Positions 31,684 to 40,345 are shown, numbered from the stretch's first letter. The stretch: 64,000 bases of DNA from Candidatus Mycobacterium wuenschmannii (GCF_030252325.1 NZ_CP126981.1:2232001-2296000); one strand, 5' to 3'. The notes: a model not told the origin generated them from the sequence alone. Numbers and translations are program-made.

Positions 31684-32937
31684 ATGACTGGACGTGGTGC
31701 GCGCTGGCTCAGCGCCGGTCTGCTGGCCGGCGTCGGCTTGCTGGAGATTCCGTCGACGATGAACCCGGCGGTCAGTTTTGCGGATGACACCGCTCTGATC
31801 ATGGGTTACGCCGAGACACCGACTCCGATGCAGTCGTATGTGGATCAAGTGATGAGCCTGTTCATCGACCCGAGCAAGCCGCTGTTCGACGGACAGCCCA
31901 CCTACGACGGATATTCGCCGCTCGTGGTCACCACCGAAGAGGGCGCGGACTACCAGCAGGTCATGGCCGCGGGCTCGGCGCAGCTGGACGCGGCGATCGG
32001 CAAGGCTCTCACCGGTCCGGACGACCATGTCGTCGTTTGGGGCTACTCCGAGAGCAGCGCCATCGCGACGCAGGAATTGGTCAATCTGGGGGACGCCGGC
32101 AAGTTCAATCCGGACCAACTGCAATTCGTCCTGCTCGAGGATCTCAACAATCCCAATGGTGGCTTCCTGGAACGCTTTCCGGATTTGGCCGGCACCCCGT
32201 TTCCGGCAACGCCGGCAAGCACGCCGTACGACGTCGCCATCTATTCCGTTCAATACAGCGGCAGCTCCGACTTCCCTCAGTTCTCGTCAAACCTGCTCGC
32301 CGACGAGAACGCCATGGCCGGCTTCGTCAACCTGCACCCGTTGCTGCTCCCCGGTTATCCCTCGAGTTTCGATTTCTCGTCCCTCGGCAACGCCGTTCTG
32401 GAACCGGTATCCAACCCGAACCTCACCACCGACTACTACCTGATTCCCACCCAGAATCTGCCGCTGCTCGATTTCGGTCGCGACTTGGGCGGCAACACAT
32501 TCGCCGATCTGATCCAGCCGGACATGCGGGTTCTGATCGACCTGGGTTACGACTACACGGGCAACGCGGACGTCGTCACCGCGGCGAGCATGGGCACCCC
32601 GGACTTCGACACGACCGCCGTCGACGCCTACCTGCTTGCGGGGGCCAATCAGGGCATCATGGCCGCCTTGGTCGATGTGGGTGTTCTGCAGAAATCGGAC
32701 CTGTTGGATCTGTATCCGTACGTTCCGGACGTCCAGAGCTTGTTCGATGGCGCGCTGTCGTCCCACGACCCGGCCTCTGTCGCCCTGGCGACGGCAGACG
32801 CCACGGCGTCCGCCAACGCGCTCGTCGACGCCCTTACCGCATCGGACAATCCGCTGGCGTCGACTCTTTTGACATTCTTACCTGGTTTTGCCAACGATCT
32901 TGCCGGCCTATTCGGTAATTTCTTGCCATCGCTCTGA
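31684..32937 (+). CDS. Exported PE-PPE-domain hydrolase/acyltransferase, copy 2
   Basis: A 417-residue exported protein. Signal peptide: GRGARWLSAGLLAGVGLLEI, cut after SFA near residue 33. The PE-PPE domain starts at DDTALIMGYAETPTPMQSYV and includes the nucleophile elbow VWGYSESSA (Ser122), LEDLNNPNGGFLERFPDLAG and VLIDLGYDY. This domain occurs in Chp1/Chp2, cell-envelope acyltransferases of M. tuberculosis. The C-terminal part is Ala/Leu/Asp-rich. It is paralogous to the next gene (32996), 58 bases downstream: same signal peptide pattern, DGQPTYxGY, NPNGGFLERFP, IYSVQYSGSSDFPQ. Ribosome-binding site GGGGGA stands before ATG 31684. Confidence 0.87.
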   Translation: MTGRGARWLSAGLLAGVGLLEIPSTMNPAVSFADDTALIMGYAETPTPMQSYVDQVMSLFIDPSKPLFDGQPTYDGYSPLVVTTEEGADYQQVMAAGSAQLDAAIGKALTGPDDHVVVWGYSESSAIATQELVNLGDAGKFNPDQLQFVLLEDLNNPNGGFLERFPDLAGTPFPATPASTPYDVAIYSVQYSGSSDFPQFSSNLLADENAMAGFVNLHPLLLPGYPSSFDFSSLGNAVLEPVSNPNLTTDYYLIPTQNLPLLDFGRDLGGNTFADLIQPDMRVLIDLGYDYTGNADVVTAASMGTPDFDTTAVDAYLLAGANQGIMAALVDVGVLQKSDLLDLYPYVPDVQSLFDGALSSHDPASVALATADATASANALVDALTASDNPLASTLLTFLPGFANDLAGLFGNFLPSL

Positions 32938-32995
32938 ACGAGAGTCGTTGCCGCGTCGTGAATTGCGGCCGGATTCATTGAAAACTGGGGAACTC

Positions 32996-34279
32996 ATGAA
33001 ACGACGCGGTTTGCGCTGGCTCGGCGCCGGTCTGCTGGCCACTACCGGCGCCGGACTCCTGGAGGCGTCGTCGCTGGTCAATCCGGCGCTGAGCGCAGCG
33101 GATGACACCGCGCTGCTGATGGGCTACGCCGCGACGCCCAACCCGCTGCCGTCATATGTCACAGACATCATGAGGCTGTTCGTGAACCCCAACCCGCCCC
33201 TGTTCGACGGGCAGCCGACCTACCCGGGGTATACGCCCGAAGTTCAACCAGTCGAGCTCGGCGCGAACTATCAGCTGGTGCTGACCGAGGGCGTCAGCCA
33301 GCTCGACCAGGGCATCCGTGACCACCTGATGAGTCCGGACGACCACGTGGTGGTGTTCGGGTATTCCGAGAGCAGCAGCATCGCCACCCAGGAGATGATC
33401 AACCTCGGCCAGCTGCCCGTCGGTGAACGGCCGGGTGACGACCAGCTGAGCTTCATCCTCTTCGAGAACCTGAACAATCCCAACGGCGGCTTCCTCGAGC
33501 GATTCCCGGAGTTGGCAGGCATACCGTTTCCGGCCACGCCCGCCGACACCCCGTACGACACGGCGATCTACTCGATCGAGTACAGCGGGAGCTCCGACTT
33601 TCCTCAGTACCCGCTGAATCTGCTGGCGACCGCCAACGCCATGGCCGGCTTCCTCAATCTGCACACCGCCTTCCTTCCGGGCTGGCCGACGACGTTCGAT
33701 CCCTCGTCCATCGCGGGTGCCGTGGAGCTGCCGACGTCCGTCGACGACCTCAACACCGACTACTTTCTGATCCCCACCCAGAACCTGCCGATCCTGGATC
33801 TCCTGCGGGCCGTTCCCTTCATCGGAAAGCCGTCCGCCGACCTGATCCAGCCCGCCATGCGGGTCCTGATCGATCTGGGCTACGACCGGTCCGGGCCGGC
33901 CGATCTGGTCACACCCGCGGACTGGACGTCGATGCCCGACATCGACTGGGCCGAGGTGTCCGCCCAGATGCAGCTCGGCTGGCAGCAGGGGATGGTCGCC
34001 GCGATGGTCGATCTCGGGTTGCGCCCGCAGTCAGACCTGCCGGATATGTACCCATACCTGCCCGATATTCCGGGCCTGATCGGCTCGACGACGCCGGATG
34101 CGGCGACGGCGAGCGCCGTCGACTTCGGCGACGCCAGTTGGGCCGCCTTCCTCGGTGACGTAAGCACTTGGGCGACAAACGGTTTGACGTCGCTGTTTGG
34201 TGCCGACGCCGTTGCGGACTTCGCCGCGCTGTTCAGCCCCGACCTGCTGTCGAGCCCGCTGGACTTCCTGGGCATCTGA
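32996..34279 (+). CDS. Exported PE-PPE-domain hydrolase/acyltransferase, copy 3
   Basis: A 427-residue exported protein, tandem paralogue of the gene at 31684. Signal peptide: LRWLGAGLLATTGAGLLEA, cut after LSA near residue 33. The domain begins ADDTALLMGYAATPNPLPSY and has nucleophile elbow VFGYSESSS (Ser124), FENLNNPNGGFLERFPELAG, IYSIEYSGSSDFPQY and VLIDLGYDR. The C-terminal 90 residues differ from copy 2, so the tails may set substrate or location. The frame runs upstream to 32888 inside copy 2, but ATG 32996 has ribosome-binding site GGGGAA and a correct signal peptide. It is probably co-transcribed with copy 2. Confidence 0.87.
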   Translation: MKRRGLRWLGAGLLATTGAGLLEASSLVNPALSAADDTALLMGYAATPNPLPSYVTDIMRLFVNPNPPLFDGQPTYPGYTPEVQPVELGANYQLVLTEGVSQLDQGIRDHLMSPDDHVVVFGYSESSSIATQEMINLGQLPVGERPGDDQLSFILFENLNNPNGGFLERFPELAGIPFPATPADTPYDTAIYSIEYSGSSDFPQYPLNLLATANAMAGFLNLHTAFLPGWPTTFDPSSIAGAVELPTSVDDLNTDYFLIPTQNLPILDLLRAVPFIGKPSADLIQPAMRVLIDLGYDRSGPADLVTPADWTSMPDIDWAEVSAQMQLGWQQGMVAAMVDLGLRPQSDLPDMYPYLPDIPGLIGSTTPDAATASAVDFGDASWAAFLGDVSTWATNGLTSLFGADAVADFAALFSPDLLSSPLDFLGI

Positions 34280-34328
34280 GCCGCTGCCGCATCGGGGCAC
34301 GCCGACGCCGCTTCGCTAGGCTGTTCCG

Positions 34329-35162
34329 ATGACAAGAACGCCGATTGCCCTGGTGACCGGAGCGACGAGCGGCATCGGCGAGGCCACCGCGCATCGGCTG
34401 CACGACCGGGGCTACGTCGTGTACGCGGCCGGCCGCACCCCGCAGGCATTGGACGCGCTGCGGTCAAAAGGCTTGCAGGCCCGCTCTCTTGACGTCACCG
34501 ACGAGAGTGCGGTGGCCGAACTCGTCGAAGAGATCCGCGCCGCGCACGGGGGCGTCGATGTCGTGGTGAACAGCGCCGGGTATCCACTCCCCTGCCCCCT
34601 GGAGCAGGTGGAGCGGGATGACCTTCGCAGGCTGTTCGAGACCAATGTTGTTGCGACACTGCATCTGTCACAGCTCGTCCTGCCCGGCATGCGGGAGCGC
34701 GGCACCGGTCGCATCATCATCATCGGCAGCACCGGGGGTCGATTCACCAGTCCCGGCGCAGGCGCGTACCACACCGTCAAGTACGGCGTCGAGGCGCTGT
34801 CGCTGTCGCTAGGCGCCGAGGTGGCACCGTTCGGCGTTCGGGTGGTACTCATCGACCCCACCGGAACGCGCACCAAATTCGTTCAGTCGCAACTTGATTC
34901 GGCGCCAGCGAGCTATGCCGCCGACGACCCGTACGCCGAGTTCAAGCGACGTTACACCGCGACCACCCACGGCCTGGCCCAGGCGCGTGGGCTCATGGTC
35001 GACGCCGACACCGTCGCGCGCCTCGCCGTTCGCACCGCCGAGATGCGAAACCCCAAACCCCGCTACGTCGTCGGTCTTTCCGGCAAGGGCTCGGTGCTCG
35101 CCCGCGCGTTGCTGACCGACCGCATGTGGAACCGGGTCATGAACGCCGGAATGAAGAAGTAG
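34329..35162 (+). CDS. Short-chain dehydrogenase/reductase
   Basis: A 277-residue classical SDR: nucleotide-binding TGATSGIGEATA (11-22), DVVVNSAGYPLP, the catalytic Ser in IIIGSTGGRF, and YHTVK (Tyr and Lys). It resembles retinol/steroid-type SDRs that act on lipid alcohols; the C-terminal helix VLARALLTDRMWNRVMNAGMKK may contact the membrane. TAGGCT followed by GTTCCG directly precedes ATG 34329, so the mRNA is probably leaderless and separate from the PE-PPE pair. A bidirectional terminator follows at 35172. Not recently related to the SDR at 30603. Confidence 0.89.
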   Translation: MTRTPIALVTGATSGIGEATAHRLHDRGYVVYAAGRTPQALDALRSKGLQARSLDVTDESAVAELVEEIRAAHGGVDVVVNSAGYPLPCPLEQVERDDLRRLFETNVVATLHLSQLVLPGMRERGTGRIIIIGSTGGRFTSPGAGAYHTVKYGVEALSLSLGAEVAPFGVRVVLIDPTGTRTKFVQSQLDSAPASYAADDPYAEFKRRYTATTHGLAQARGLMVDADTVARLAVRTAEMRNPKPRYVVGLSGKGSVLARALLTDRMWNRVMNAGMKK

Positions 35163-35171
35163 CCGAAAAGC

Positions 35172-35201
35172 AGTCGGCCCCCGAGGATTCGGGGGCCGAC
35201 T
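35172..35201. terminator. Bidirectional rho-independent terminator
   Basis: A perfect 13-base stem, AGTCGGCCCCCGA paired with TCGGGGGCCGACT, with loop GGAT. GTTTT follows on the plus strand and, on the minus strand, the complement gives GCTTTTC. It stops the SDR gene and the convergent exported-protein gene. Confidence 0.85.
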
Positions 35202-35215
35202 GTTTTCTGCTCGGT

Positions 35216-36751
35216 CTACAGGCCGATCGAGGCCAGCAGCGCGGTGAAGTCCGCAGTGATCTGGGTTGGATCGAACGCCGCTCCCAGCGCCGCCCAGTCT
35301 GCCGCGAGCTGCTCCGGGCTGAAGCCGGCCGCCAACGCCGCCCAACTGTCTTGCAGCGCCTCGGGACTGAACAGGTTGGTGAACTGCTCGAGTGCCGGCG
35401 TGTTGTCGTGGACGTTGAAGCCGAGCGAGGTCCAGAATTGCTCGAACTGCGGTGCGAGATCGGCCAAGTCGGGGTTGCCCGGGGTGTTCATGTCCGGGTA
35501 GCCCGGGTGGTCGAAGTCCCAGTAGTCGTGGTTCTGCAGCAGTTCGATGGACCGCAGAATGCCGGCCATAGTCGGCACGTTGGCGCCAGTGTCTCCAGCC
35601 GGTCCACCGGCCGCGCCGTTGGCGTAGGCCTCCAGCCATTCGTTGATCACCGGGTTGCCGCCAGGTGTCCAGCTGTTGATGTCCTTGATCAGGTCCGGGT
35701 AGTCCAGGTGGTTGTCGACGATGAAGCTGCAGTCGCCGGGGCAGAACGGGCTTCCGGGGGTGATTGGGTCGAACATCATCAGGCCGGCCAGGAACGACTG
35801 GAACGTCTGGGTGATCTCGGTGAAGTCACCGTAGATCGGGTCGATGCCGGTGCCGAAGAGGCCATCGGTGGACGGCGCATCGGTCAGGTGGTTGAAGAAG
35901 TTGATGAACGGCTGCCATGGCTCGAACTGGTAATCGCTTCCGGCCCACGGCATCAGTTGCGCGCCATCGGCGCCGGTCACCGTACCCGGAATTCCCTCGC
36001 CGCCCAGCAGGCCGCCGGAGCCGTCAAGCTGGCCAGAAGTGCCGAATTGAGACCACCCGAGGAATCCGCTGACGTTGCCGGTCGTCGTGTCGTTCACCGG
36101 CTCGATGCTGCCGGGGGCGGTGGGGTCGAAGTGGAAGGAGCCGTCCGGGTTGTAGTCGGCGTTGAACCAGTTGTCGAACAACCCGAACGAGGTCTGGCCG
36201 CTCAAGATCGAGTTCAGCCACACGAAGAAGTCGGCGCCGGAGATTCCCGTCACCGGGCTCGCAAGCTCGAACGGCATGCATGCGAATTCGTCACAGGAGG
36301 CATTGGTCGGCAGCTCCGAGGCGACCAACCCCCAGATCTGCTGGCCGAGCCCCGCGCTGAAGTCGAGTTCAGACGAGTTCATGCCGCTGATGTCGGTGAA
36401 CGGGAACAGGAAGTTGGTCACCGACATGAAGTGCGTCGGGTCACCTGGGTCGACGCCCCACAGGTTGGTCGGGCCGACCACGAACCAGGGTCCGGCCATG
36501 AACAGGTTGTCGGTAAAGAACTGCGTCGCGTAGATCTCGTTGGCCGGGATGTTGACCAGGTCGTAAAACAGGTTCAGCGGGATGTTCGCCAGACCCGCAA
36601 GGTCGAAGTCCACGAGCTTCGTCGCGATGCTGCGCATCGGAGCGCGAGCCACCTCGTTGGCCGCCTCAGACGCCAGCGGTGTAACCGCCACCAAACTCGT
36701 CGCCGCCAGCGCAGCAACTGCCATTGCGTATGGACGCGATACACCCTGCAT
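35216..36751 (-). CDS. Exported repeat protein of the three-gene family, copy A
   Basis: A 511-residue exported protein of unknown function. Signal peptide: VSRPYAMAVAALAATSLVA, then VTPLASEA. The core starts IPLNLFYDLVNIPANEIYA and has WFVVGPTNLWGVDPGDP; further on comes SPFCPGDCSFIVDNHLDYPD, with the CPGxC pair probably a disulfide. The C-terminal end has three repeats of about 16 residues (FSPEALQDSWAALAAG, FSPEQLAADWAALGAA, FDPTQITADFTALLAS) and finishes in IGL. Compared with copies B and C the middle (residues 190-250) has an extra Gly/Thr-rich part. ATG 36751 is chosen over 36787 because GGAGGGGGAG lies just upstream. Regulatory motif at 36788. Possibly an envelope or outer-membrane protein; no enzyme motif seen. 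Confidence 0.8.
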   Translation of the reverse strand: MQGVSRPYAMAVAALAATSLVAVTPLASEAANEVARAPMRSIATKLVDFDLAGLANIPLNLFYDLVNIPANEIYATQFFTDNLFMAGPWFVVGPTNLWGVDPGDPTHFMSVTNFLFPFTDISGMNSSELDFSAGLGQQIWGLVASELPTNASCDEFACMPFELASPVTGISGADFFVWLNSILSGQTSFGLFDNWFNADYNPDGSFHFDPTAPGSIEPVNDTTTGNVSGFLGWSQFGTSGQLDGSGGLLGGEGIPGTVTGADGAQLMPWAGSDYQFEPWQPFINFFNHLTDAPSTDGLFGTGIDPIYGDFTEITQTFQSFLAGLMMFDPITPGSPFCPGDCSFIVDNHLDYPDLIKDINSWTPGGNPVINEWLEAYANGAAGGPAGDTGANVPTMAGILRSIELLQNHDYWDFDHPGYPDMNTPGNPDLADLAPQFEQFWTSLGFNVHDNTPALEQFTNLFSPEALQDSWAALAAGFSPEQLAADWAALGAAFDPTQITADFTALLASIGL

Positions 36752-36787
36752 GCCGTCTCCCCCTCCGGATCCGTGAACTAAGTTCAT

Positions 36788-36814
36788 GCTGAACCTACAC
36801 TAAGATTTTCTAAG
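36788..36814 (-). promoter_or_regulatory. Shared upstream motif of the exported repeat family (copy A)
   Basis: Read on the minus strand: CTTAG-N5-CTTAG-TGTA-N-GTTCAGC. The same arrangement lies before copies B (38580) and C (40382), in each case about 37-67 bases before the start codon. The direct repeat has a 10-base period, one helix turn, suggesting a promoter plus activator site. Confidence 0.5.
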
Positions 36815-36984
36815 TTCATACGAAATGCGTAGAAATCTTTACGGTTTGATTACGTCTCGATCGGCAACGAAATACGACGCGTGTCCAACAAACGGATTTC
36901 GCGAGATCGCTGTACCGACTGGCACGAGTTCCGTTGGCAGGCGGCAGTTTTCACGGACGGGGATGCGACGGCGGTCCACGAAAC

Positions 36985-37020
36985 GAATTAGCCCCCGGGC
37001 CGTGGCTCGGGGGCTAATTC
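36985..37020. terminator. Terminator of exported repeat gene B
   Basis: GAATTAGCCCCCG pairs perfectly with CGGGGGCTAATTC, and the inner bases GGGCC/GGCTC extend the stem with one G-T pair. It is downstream of gene B (minus strand), with TTCGTTTCGT after it. The stem core is nearly identical to the hairpin after copy C. Confidence 0.8.
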
Positions 37021-37033
37021 GATAATTACTCGG

Positions 37034-38539
37034 TTACAGACCGATGCCGGCCAGCAGCGCGGTCCAATCCGCCGTCAGAGCGGCGGGGTCCAGAACATTT
37101 GCGAAGACGCCTGGATCGATCGCGGCACCCGCCAGGGCGCCCGTGTCGAAGGTCCCCAGCAACGCCGTCAGGTCGGCGGTCAACTGCTCCGGGCTGAACG
37201 CGGTCGCCAGCGCGCCGAAGTCCGCGGTCAACTGCTCCGGGCTGAAGGCGTTGGCCAGCGCGGTGAAGTTGTCGGTCAATTGCTCCGGGCTGAAGGAGTT
37301 GGCCAGCGCCGCGAACTGCCCCGCGAAGTCACCGGGCGCGACGTTGTTGGTCGTGTCGAAGCCCAGCGAGGTCCAGAATGTTTGCCACTCGGCGATCGTG
37401 GCGCTGTAATCCGGGCCGTCGGTCGGGCTCGGGTTGTTGAAGTCCCAGAAGCCCTGCTGCAGGATGTTGATCGAGTTCTGGATCTGGTCTTCGGTCGGCA
37501 CATTGGCCATGCCGCTGTCGTAAGCGTCAACCCACGTCTGGATCGTCTCGTTCCCCGGCCAGAGGTTGTTGATGTCCTTGATCAGGTCGGGGTAGTCGAG
37601 GTGGTTGTCGGTGATGAACGAGCAATCACCGGGGCAGAACGGGCTGCCCGGCGTGAACGGCGTAAAGACCGCCGAGGCCGCCAGCAGCGACTGGAAGGCC
37701 CGACCGACCTCATCAAAACTGGGAATCTGGAAGTTCGAGTAGTCCGGATCGGCCATCAGGTCGTTGATCCAGTTCTGGAACGGCACCCACGGCTCCAGGT
37801 GATACGTCAACCCCTCCCACGGGTACGCGTCACCGGCGCCCGTCCCGGGAATGTTGTCGAAAATCGTGTAGGCCGGACCGCTGGGGTCGTAGGCCCCCTC
37901 GGCGCCGGGCAGCCAGGTGTAGCCCTCGGCGCCGGGCCACAGCTGATCCAGCGGCGTTTGGAACCAGTTCTCCAGCAGCGGGAACGGCTGCTTGCCGTCC
38001 AGGATGTCATTCAGATGCAGGAACCAGTCGACGCCGCCGATCCCGGTGATCGGGCTGGTCGGCGACACCGGAAGGCAGTCCATCGCGTCGCAGGCACCGT
38101 TGGTGGGCAGCGTGGTGGCCACCAGGCCCCACAGCTGCTGGCCCAGACCGCCGTCGAAGTCCGTTTCGGGGGCATTGATTCCGCTCAGACCCTCGAACGG
38201 CACCAGGAAGTTCATCACCGACATGAAGTGGCTCGGGTCGCCCTGGTCGACACCCCACAGGTTTGTCGCGCTCACCACGAACCACGGACCGCTGTTGAAC
38301 AGCGATTCCGACGCGTAATTCACCGCGTCGATCTCACTGGCGGGGATGTTCACAATTTCTTGGAACAGGTTGAACGGGATGTTGAAGATCGAGGCGTCGA
38401 CGAGGTTCGTCTCGACGCTGCGGACGGCGCGGTCCACGGCCTGACGAGTCATCTGGGTAGCCATCGGGGTGGCGGAGACCAAACCCGTGGCCGCGAGCGC
38501 GGCAGCTGCCATGACGTATGGACGCTTCACAGCCTGCAC
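37034..38539 (-). CDS. Exported repeat protein of the three-gene family, copy B
   Basis: A 501-residue exported protein. Signal peptide: VKRPYVMAAAALAATGLVSA, then TPMATQM. Core: NIPFNLFQEIVNIPASEIDA, WFVVSATNLWGVDQGDPSHF, FTPGSPFCPGDCSFITDNHL, QFAALANSFSPEQL. C-terminal: three near-identical 16-residue repeats, SFSPEQLTDNFTALAN, AFSPEQLTADFGALAT, AFSPEQLTADLTALLG, then an Ala-rich stretch and the end TALLAGIGL shared with the other copies. The encoding 48-base DNA repeats lie at about 37153-37310 and are very similar, so copy number could vary. GTG 38539 has AAGGAGGG upstream. Probably envelope-located; no catalytic motif seen. Confidence 0.82.
   Translation of the reverse strand: MQAVKRPYVMAAAALAATGLVSATPMATQMTRQAVDRAVRSVETNLVDASIFNIPFNLFQEIVNIPASEIDAVNYASESLFNSGPWFVVSATNLWGVDQGDPSHFMSVMNFLVPFEGLSGINAPETDFDGGLGQQLWGLVATTLPTNGACDAMDCLPVSPTSPITGIGGVDWFLHLNDILDGKQPFPLLENWFQTPLDQLWPGAEGYTWLPGAEGAYDPSGPAYTIFDNIPGTGAGDAYPWEGLTYHLEPWVPFQNWINDLMADPDYSNFQIPSFDEVGRAFQSLLAASAVFTPFTPGSPFCPGDCSFITDNHLDYPDLIKDINNLWPGNETIQTWVDAYDSGMANVPTEDQIQNSINILQQGFWDFNNPSPTDGPDYSATIAEWQTFWTSLGFDTTNNVAPGDFAGQFAALANSFSPEQLTDNFTALANAFSPEQLTADFGALATAFSPEQLTADLTALLGTFDTGALAGAAIDPGVFANVLDPAALTADWTALLAGIGL
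37153..37310 (-). repeat. 48-base tandem coding repeats in exported protein B
   Basis: Three near-identical in-frame units encode (A/S)FSPEQLTxxFxALAx. Nucleotide identity between units is high (GGTCAACTGCTCCGGGCTGA recurs), consistent with slippage or unequal exchange. Confidence 0.75.
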
Positions 38540-38579
38540 TGCGCCCTCCTTCCCAGACGATTACATGAACGCGGCGCTA

Positions 38580-38606
38580 GCTGAACTTACACTAAGGATT
38601 TCTAAG
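38580..38606 (-). promoter_or_regulatory. Shared upstream motif of the exported repeat family (copy B)
   Basis: Minus strand: CTTAG-N5-CTTAG-TGTA-N-GTTCAGC, 41-67 bases before GTG 38539. It matches the copy A motif except in the spacer and one further base. Confidence 0.5.
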
Positions 38607-38794
38607 TACATACCAATCACTAATCAACCCGCGCGTGACTCACCTCACATTGTGAATAACGCTCACCGCCCATTTCGGACGTTAGGTCCAACTTATTGGA
38701 TTCAACGTCCGAGTAAATGGTCGACAAAATAGCGAATTGTTTTGCGCACATAAATGAATGGCGCAGGTACCTATTTCATCGCCCGCGAAATAAG

Positions 38795-38824
38795 TCAGCC
38801 CCCGAGCCGTGGCTCGGGGGCTGA
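38795..38824. terminator. Terminator of exported repeat gene C
   Basis: TCAGCCCCCGAGCC-GT-GGCTCGGGGGCTGA: perfect 14-base arms. Downstream of gene C on the minus strand. Core almost identical to the gene B terminator at 36985. Confidence 0.8.
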
Positions 38825-38842
38825 TTTTGGTCGCGACGGTTC

Positions 38843-40345
38843 TTACAGGCCGAATCCAGCCAGCAGGGCCGTCCAGTCCATCGCGGCGCCCGCATCGGCG
38901 GCGACCTCGGCCGGGTTGAACGCCTCCAGCAGCGGCGCCCAGAGGTCGGCGAGCGCCTCGGGGCTGAAAGCCTCTATCAGGTTCTGATAACTCTCGGTCA
39001 GTGCTTCCGGAGTGAACGCGGCGGCCAGGTTCTCCCAGTTCTCGGTCAACTGCTCTGGACTGAAGGCGTTGGCGAATGCCGCGAACTGGCCGGCGAAGTC
39101 GCCCGGTGCCGGGTTGTTGTCCGGATCGAAGCCCAGCGACTCCCAGAACGCCCGGAAATCGGCGACGGTCTGGGTGTAATCCGGGCCGGATCCCGCCGGC
39201 GGCTGCGGGTTGCCGAAACTCCAGAAGCCCTGCTGCAGGAGCCTGATCGAATTCTCGATCTGCTCCTCGGTCGGCACGTTGGCCACGCCGTTGTCGTAGG
39301 CCTCCAGCCAGGTGGTGATGTTGTCGTTGCCCGGCCACGCCTGGTCGATGTAACGGATCAGGTCGGGGTAGTCGAGGTTGTTGTCGGTGACGAACTCGCA
39401 TTCACCAGGGCAGAACGGGCTGCCCGGCGTGAACGGGGTGAACATCGCCAACGACGCGGTGAACGACTGCAGCGTCCGGCCGATTTCATCGAACGATGGG
39501 AACTCGAAGCCACCACCGGTGTAGTCCGGGTCCTCCATCAGGCCTTCGATCCAGTTCTGGAACGGCACCCACGGCTGGAACGTGAAGTTGTCGCCCGCCC
39601 ACGGATACATGTACTCGCCGGTTTCGGGATCCAGCGTCGTGCCCGGCAGGTTGGGGAAAATCTCGTAGACCTGGCCACTGGGGGCCGTTGTCCACTCGTC
39701 TGGGAAGACGAAGTCGCTGGGCCCGCCGCCCTCCGACGGGAAGATGTCGTCGAGGCCGGTCTTGAACCAGTTGTCGAACAACGGGAACTCTTGACGACCG
39801 GTCAGGATGTCGTTCAGGCGAATGAACGAGTCGATGCCGTTGATGCCGGTCACAGGGCTGGTCGGCGTGTAGGGCAGGCAGTCCGTCGCGTCGCAACCGC
39901 CGCTGGTCGGCAGCGTGGTCGCCACCAGCCCCCAATACTGCTGGCCCAGACCCGCGTTGAAGTCGGTCATGCCTTCGTTGATGCCGTTCAGACCCGGGAA
40001 CGGCAGCAGGACGCCCAGTCCGCCGATGAACTTGCTCGGGTCGCCGGGGTCGACACCCCACAGGTTGGTCGCGCTGACCACGAACCACGGGCCGCTGTTG
40101 AACAGTGACTGCGACAGGTAGTCGATCGCGCCGATCTCGCTGTTCGGGATGTTGACGATCTCTTGAAGCAGGTTGAACGGGATGTTGAAGATCGACGAAT
40201 CGACCAGGCTGGTCTCGATGCTGTGGACAGCGCGCTGTGCAGACCCTGACGCGACCCGCGAGGCCGTCGGTGTGACGGCGACCAGACTGGTAGCCGCTAG
40301 CGCGGCGGCTGCCAAGACATATGGACGCGCAGCAACCTGTTTCAC
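38843..40345 (-). CDS. Exported repeat protein of the three-gene family, copy C
   Basis: A 500-residue exported protein. Signal peptide: AARPYVLAAAALAATSLVA, then VTPTASR. Core: NIPFNLLQEIVNIPNSEIGA, WFVVSATNLWGVDPGDPSKF, FTPGSPFCPGECEFVTDNNL. C-terminal: four 16-residue repeats, AFSPEQLTENWENLAA, AFTPEALTESYQNLIE, AFSPEALADLWAPLLE and a partial AFNPAEVAADAGAAMD, then the shared end WTALLAGFGL. The repeats are more diverged than in copy B. GTG 40345 has GGAGGGGGAAA upstream. Function unknown. The shared WTALLAGxGL end in all three copies could be a sorting or assembly signal; this is inference. Confidence 0.82.
   Translation of the reverse strand: MKQVAARPYVLAAAALAATSLVAVTPTASRVASGSAQRAVHSIETSLVDSSIFNIPFNLLQEIVNIPNSEIGAIDYLSQSLFNSGPWFVVSATNLWGVDPGDPSKFIGGLGVLLPFPGLNGINEGMTDFNAGLGQQYWGLVATTLPTSGGCDATDCLPYTPTSPVTGINGIDSFIRLNDILTGRQEFPLFDNWFKTGLDDIFPSEGGGPSDFVFPDEWTTAPSGQVYEIFPNLPGTTLDPETGEYMYPWAGDNFTFQPWVPFQNWIEGLMEDPDYTGGGFEFPSFDEIGRTLQSFTASLAMFTPFTPGSPFCPGECEFVTDNNLDYPDLIRYIDQAWPGNDNITTWLEAYDNGVANVPTEEQIENSIRLLQQGFWSFGNPQPPAGSGPDYTQTVADFRAFWESLGFDPDNNPAPGDFAGQFAAFANAFSPEQLTENWENLAAAFTPEALTESYQNLIEAFSPEALADLWAPLLEAFNPAEVAADAGAAMDWTALLAGFGL

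Larger units (their letters stand above)
38540..38842. other. Intergenic region between repeat proteins B and C
   Basis: About 303 bases, with the promoter motif of gene B at 38580-38606 and the terminator of gene C at 38795-38824. The AT-richer middle (38607-38760) has no recognisable gene. Confidence 0.6.

Noticed and set aside
37153..37310. Short evenly spaced DNA repeats that could look like a CRISPR array
   Set aside because: They are 48-base in-frame coding repeats within an exported protein, with no spacers and no cas genes nearby.
35216..40345. Naming the three repeat proteins as porins of the GjpA type
   Set aside because: I remember similar annotation in some genomes but see no porin motif and cannot run a search, so I did not use it as a name.
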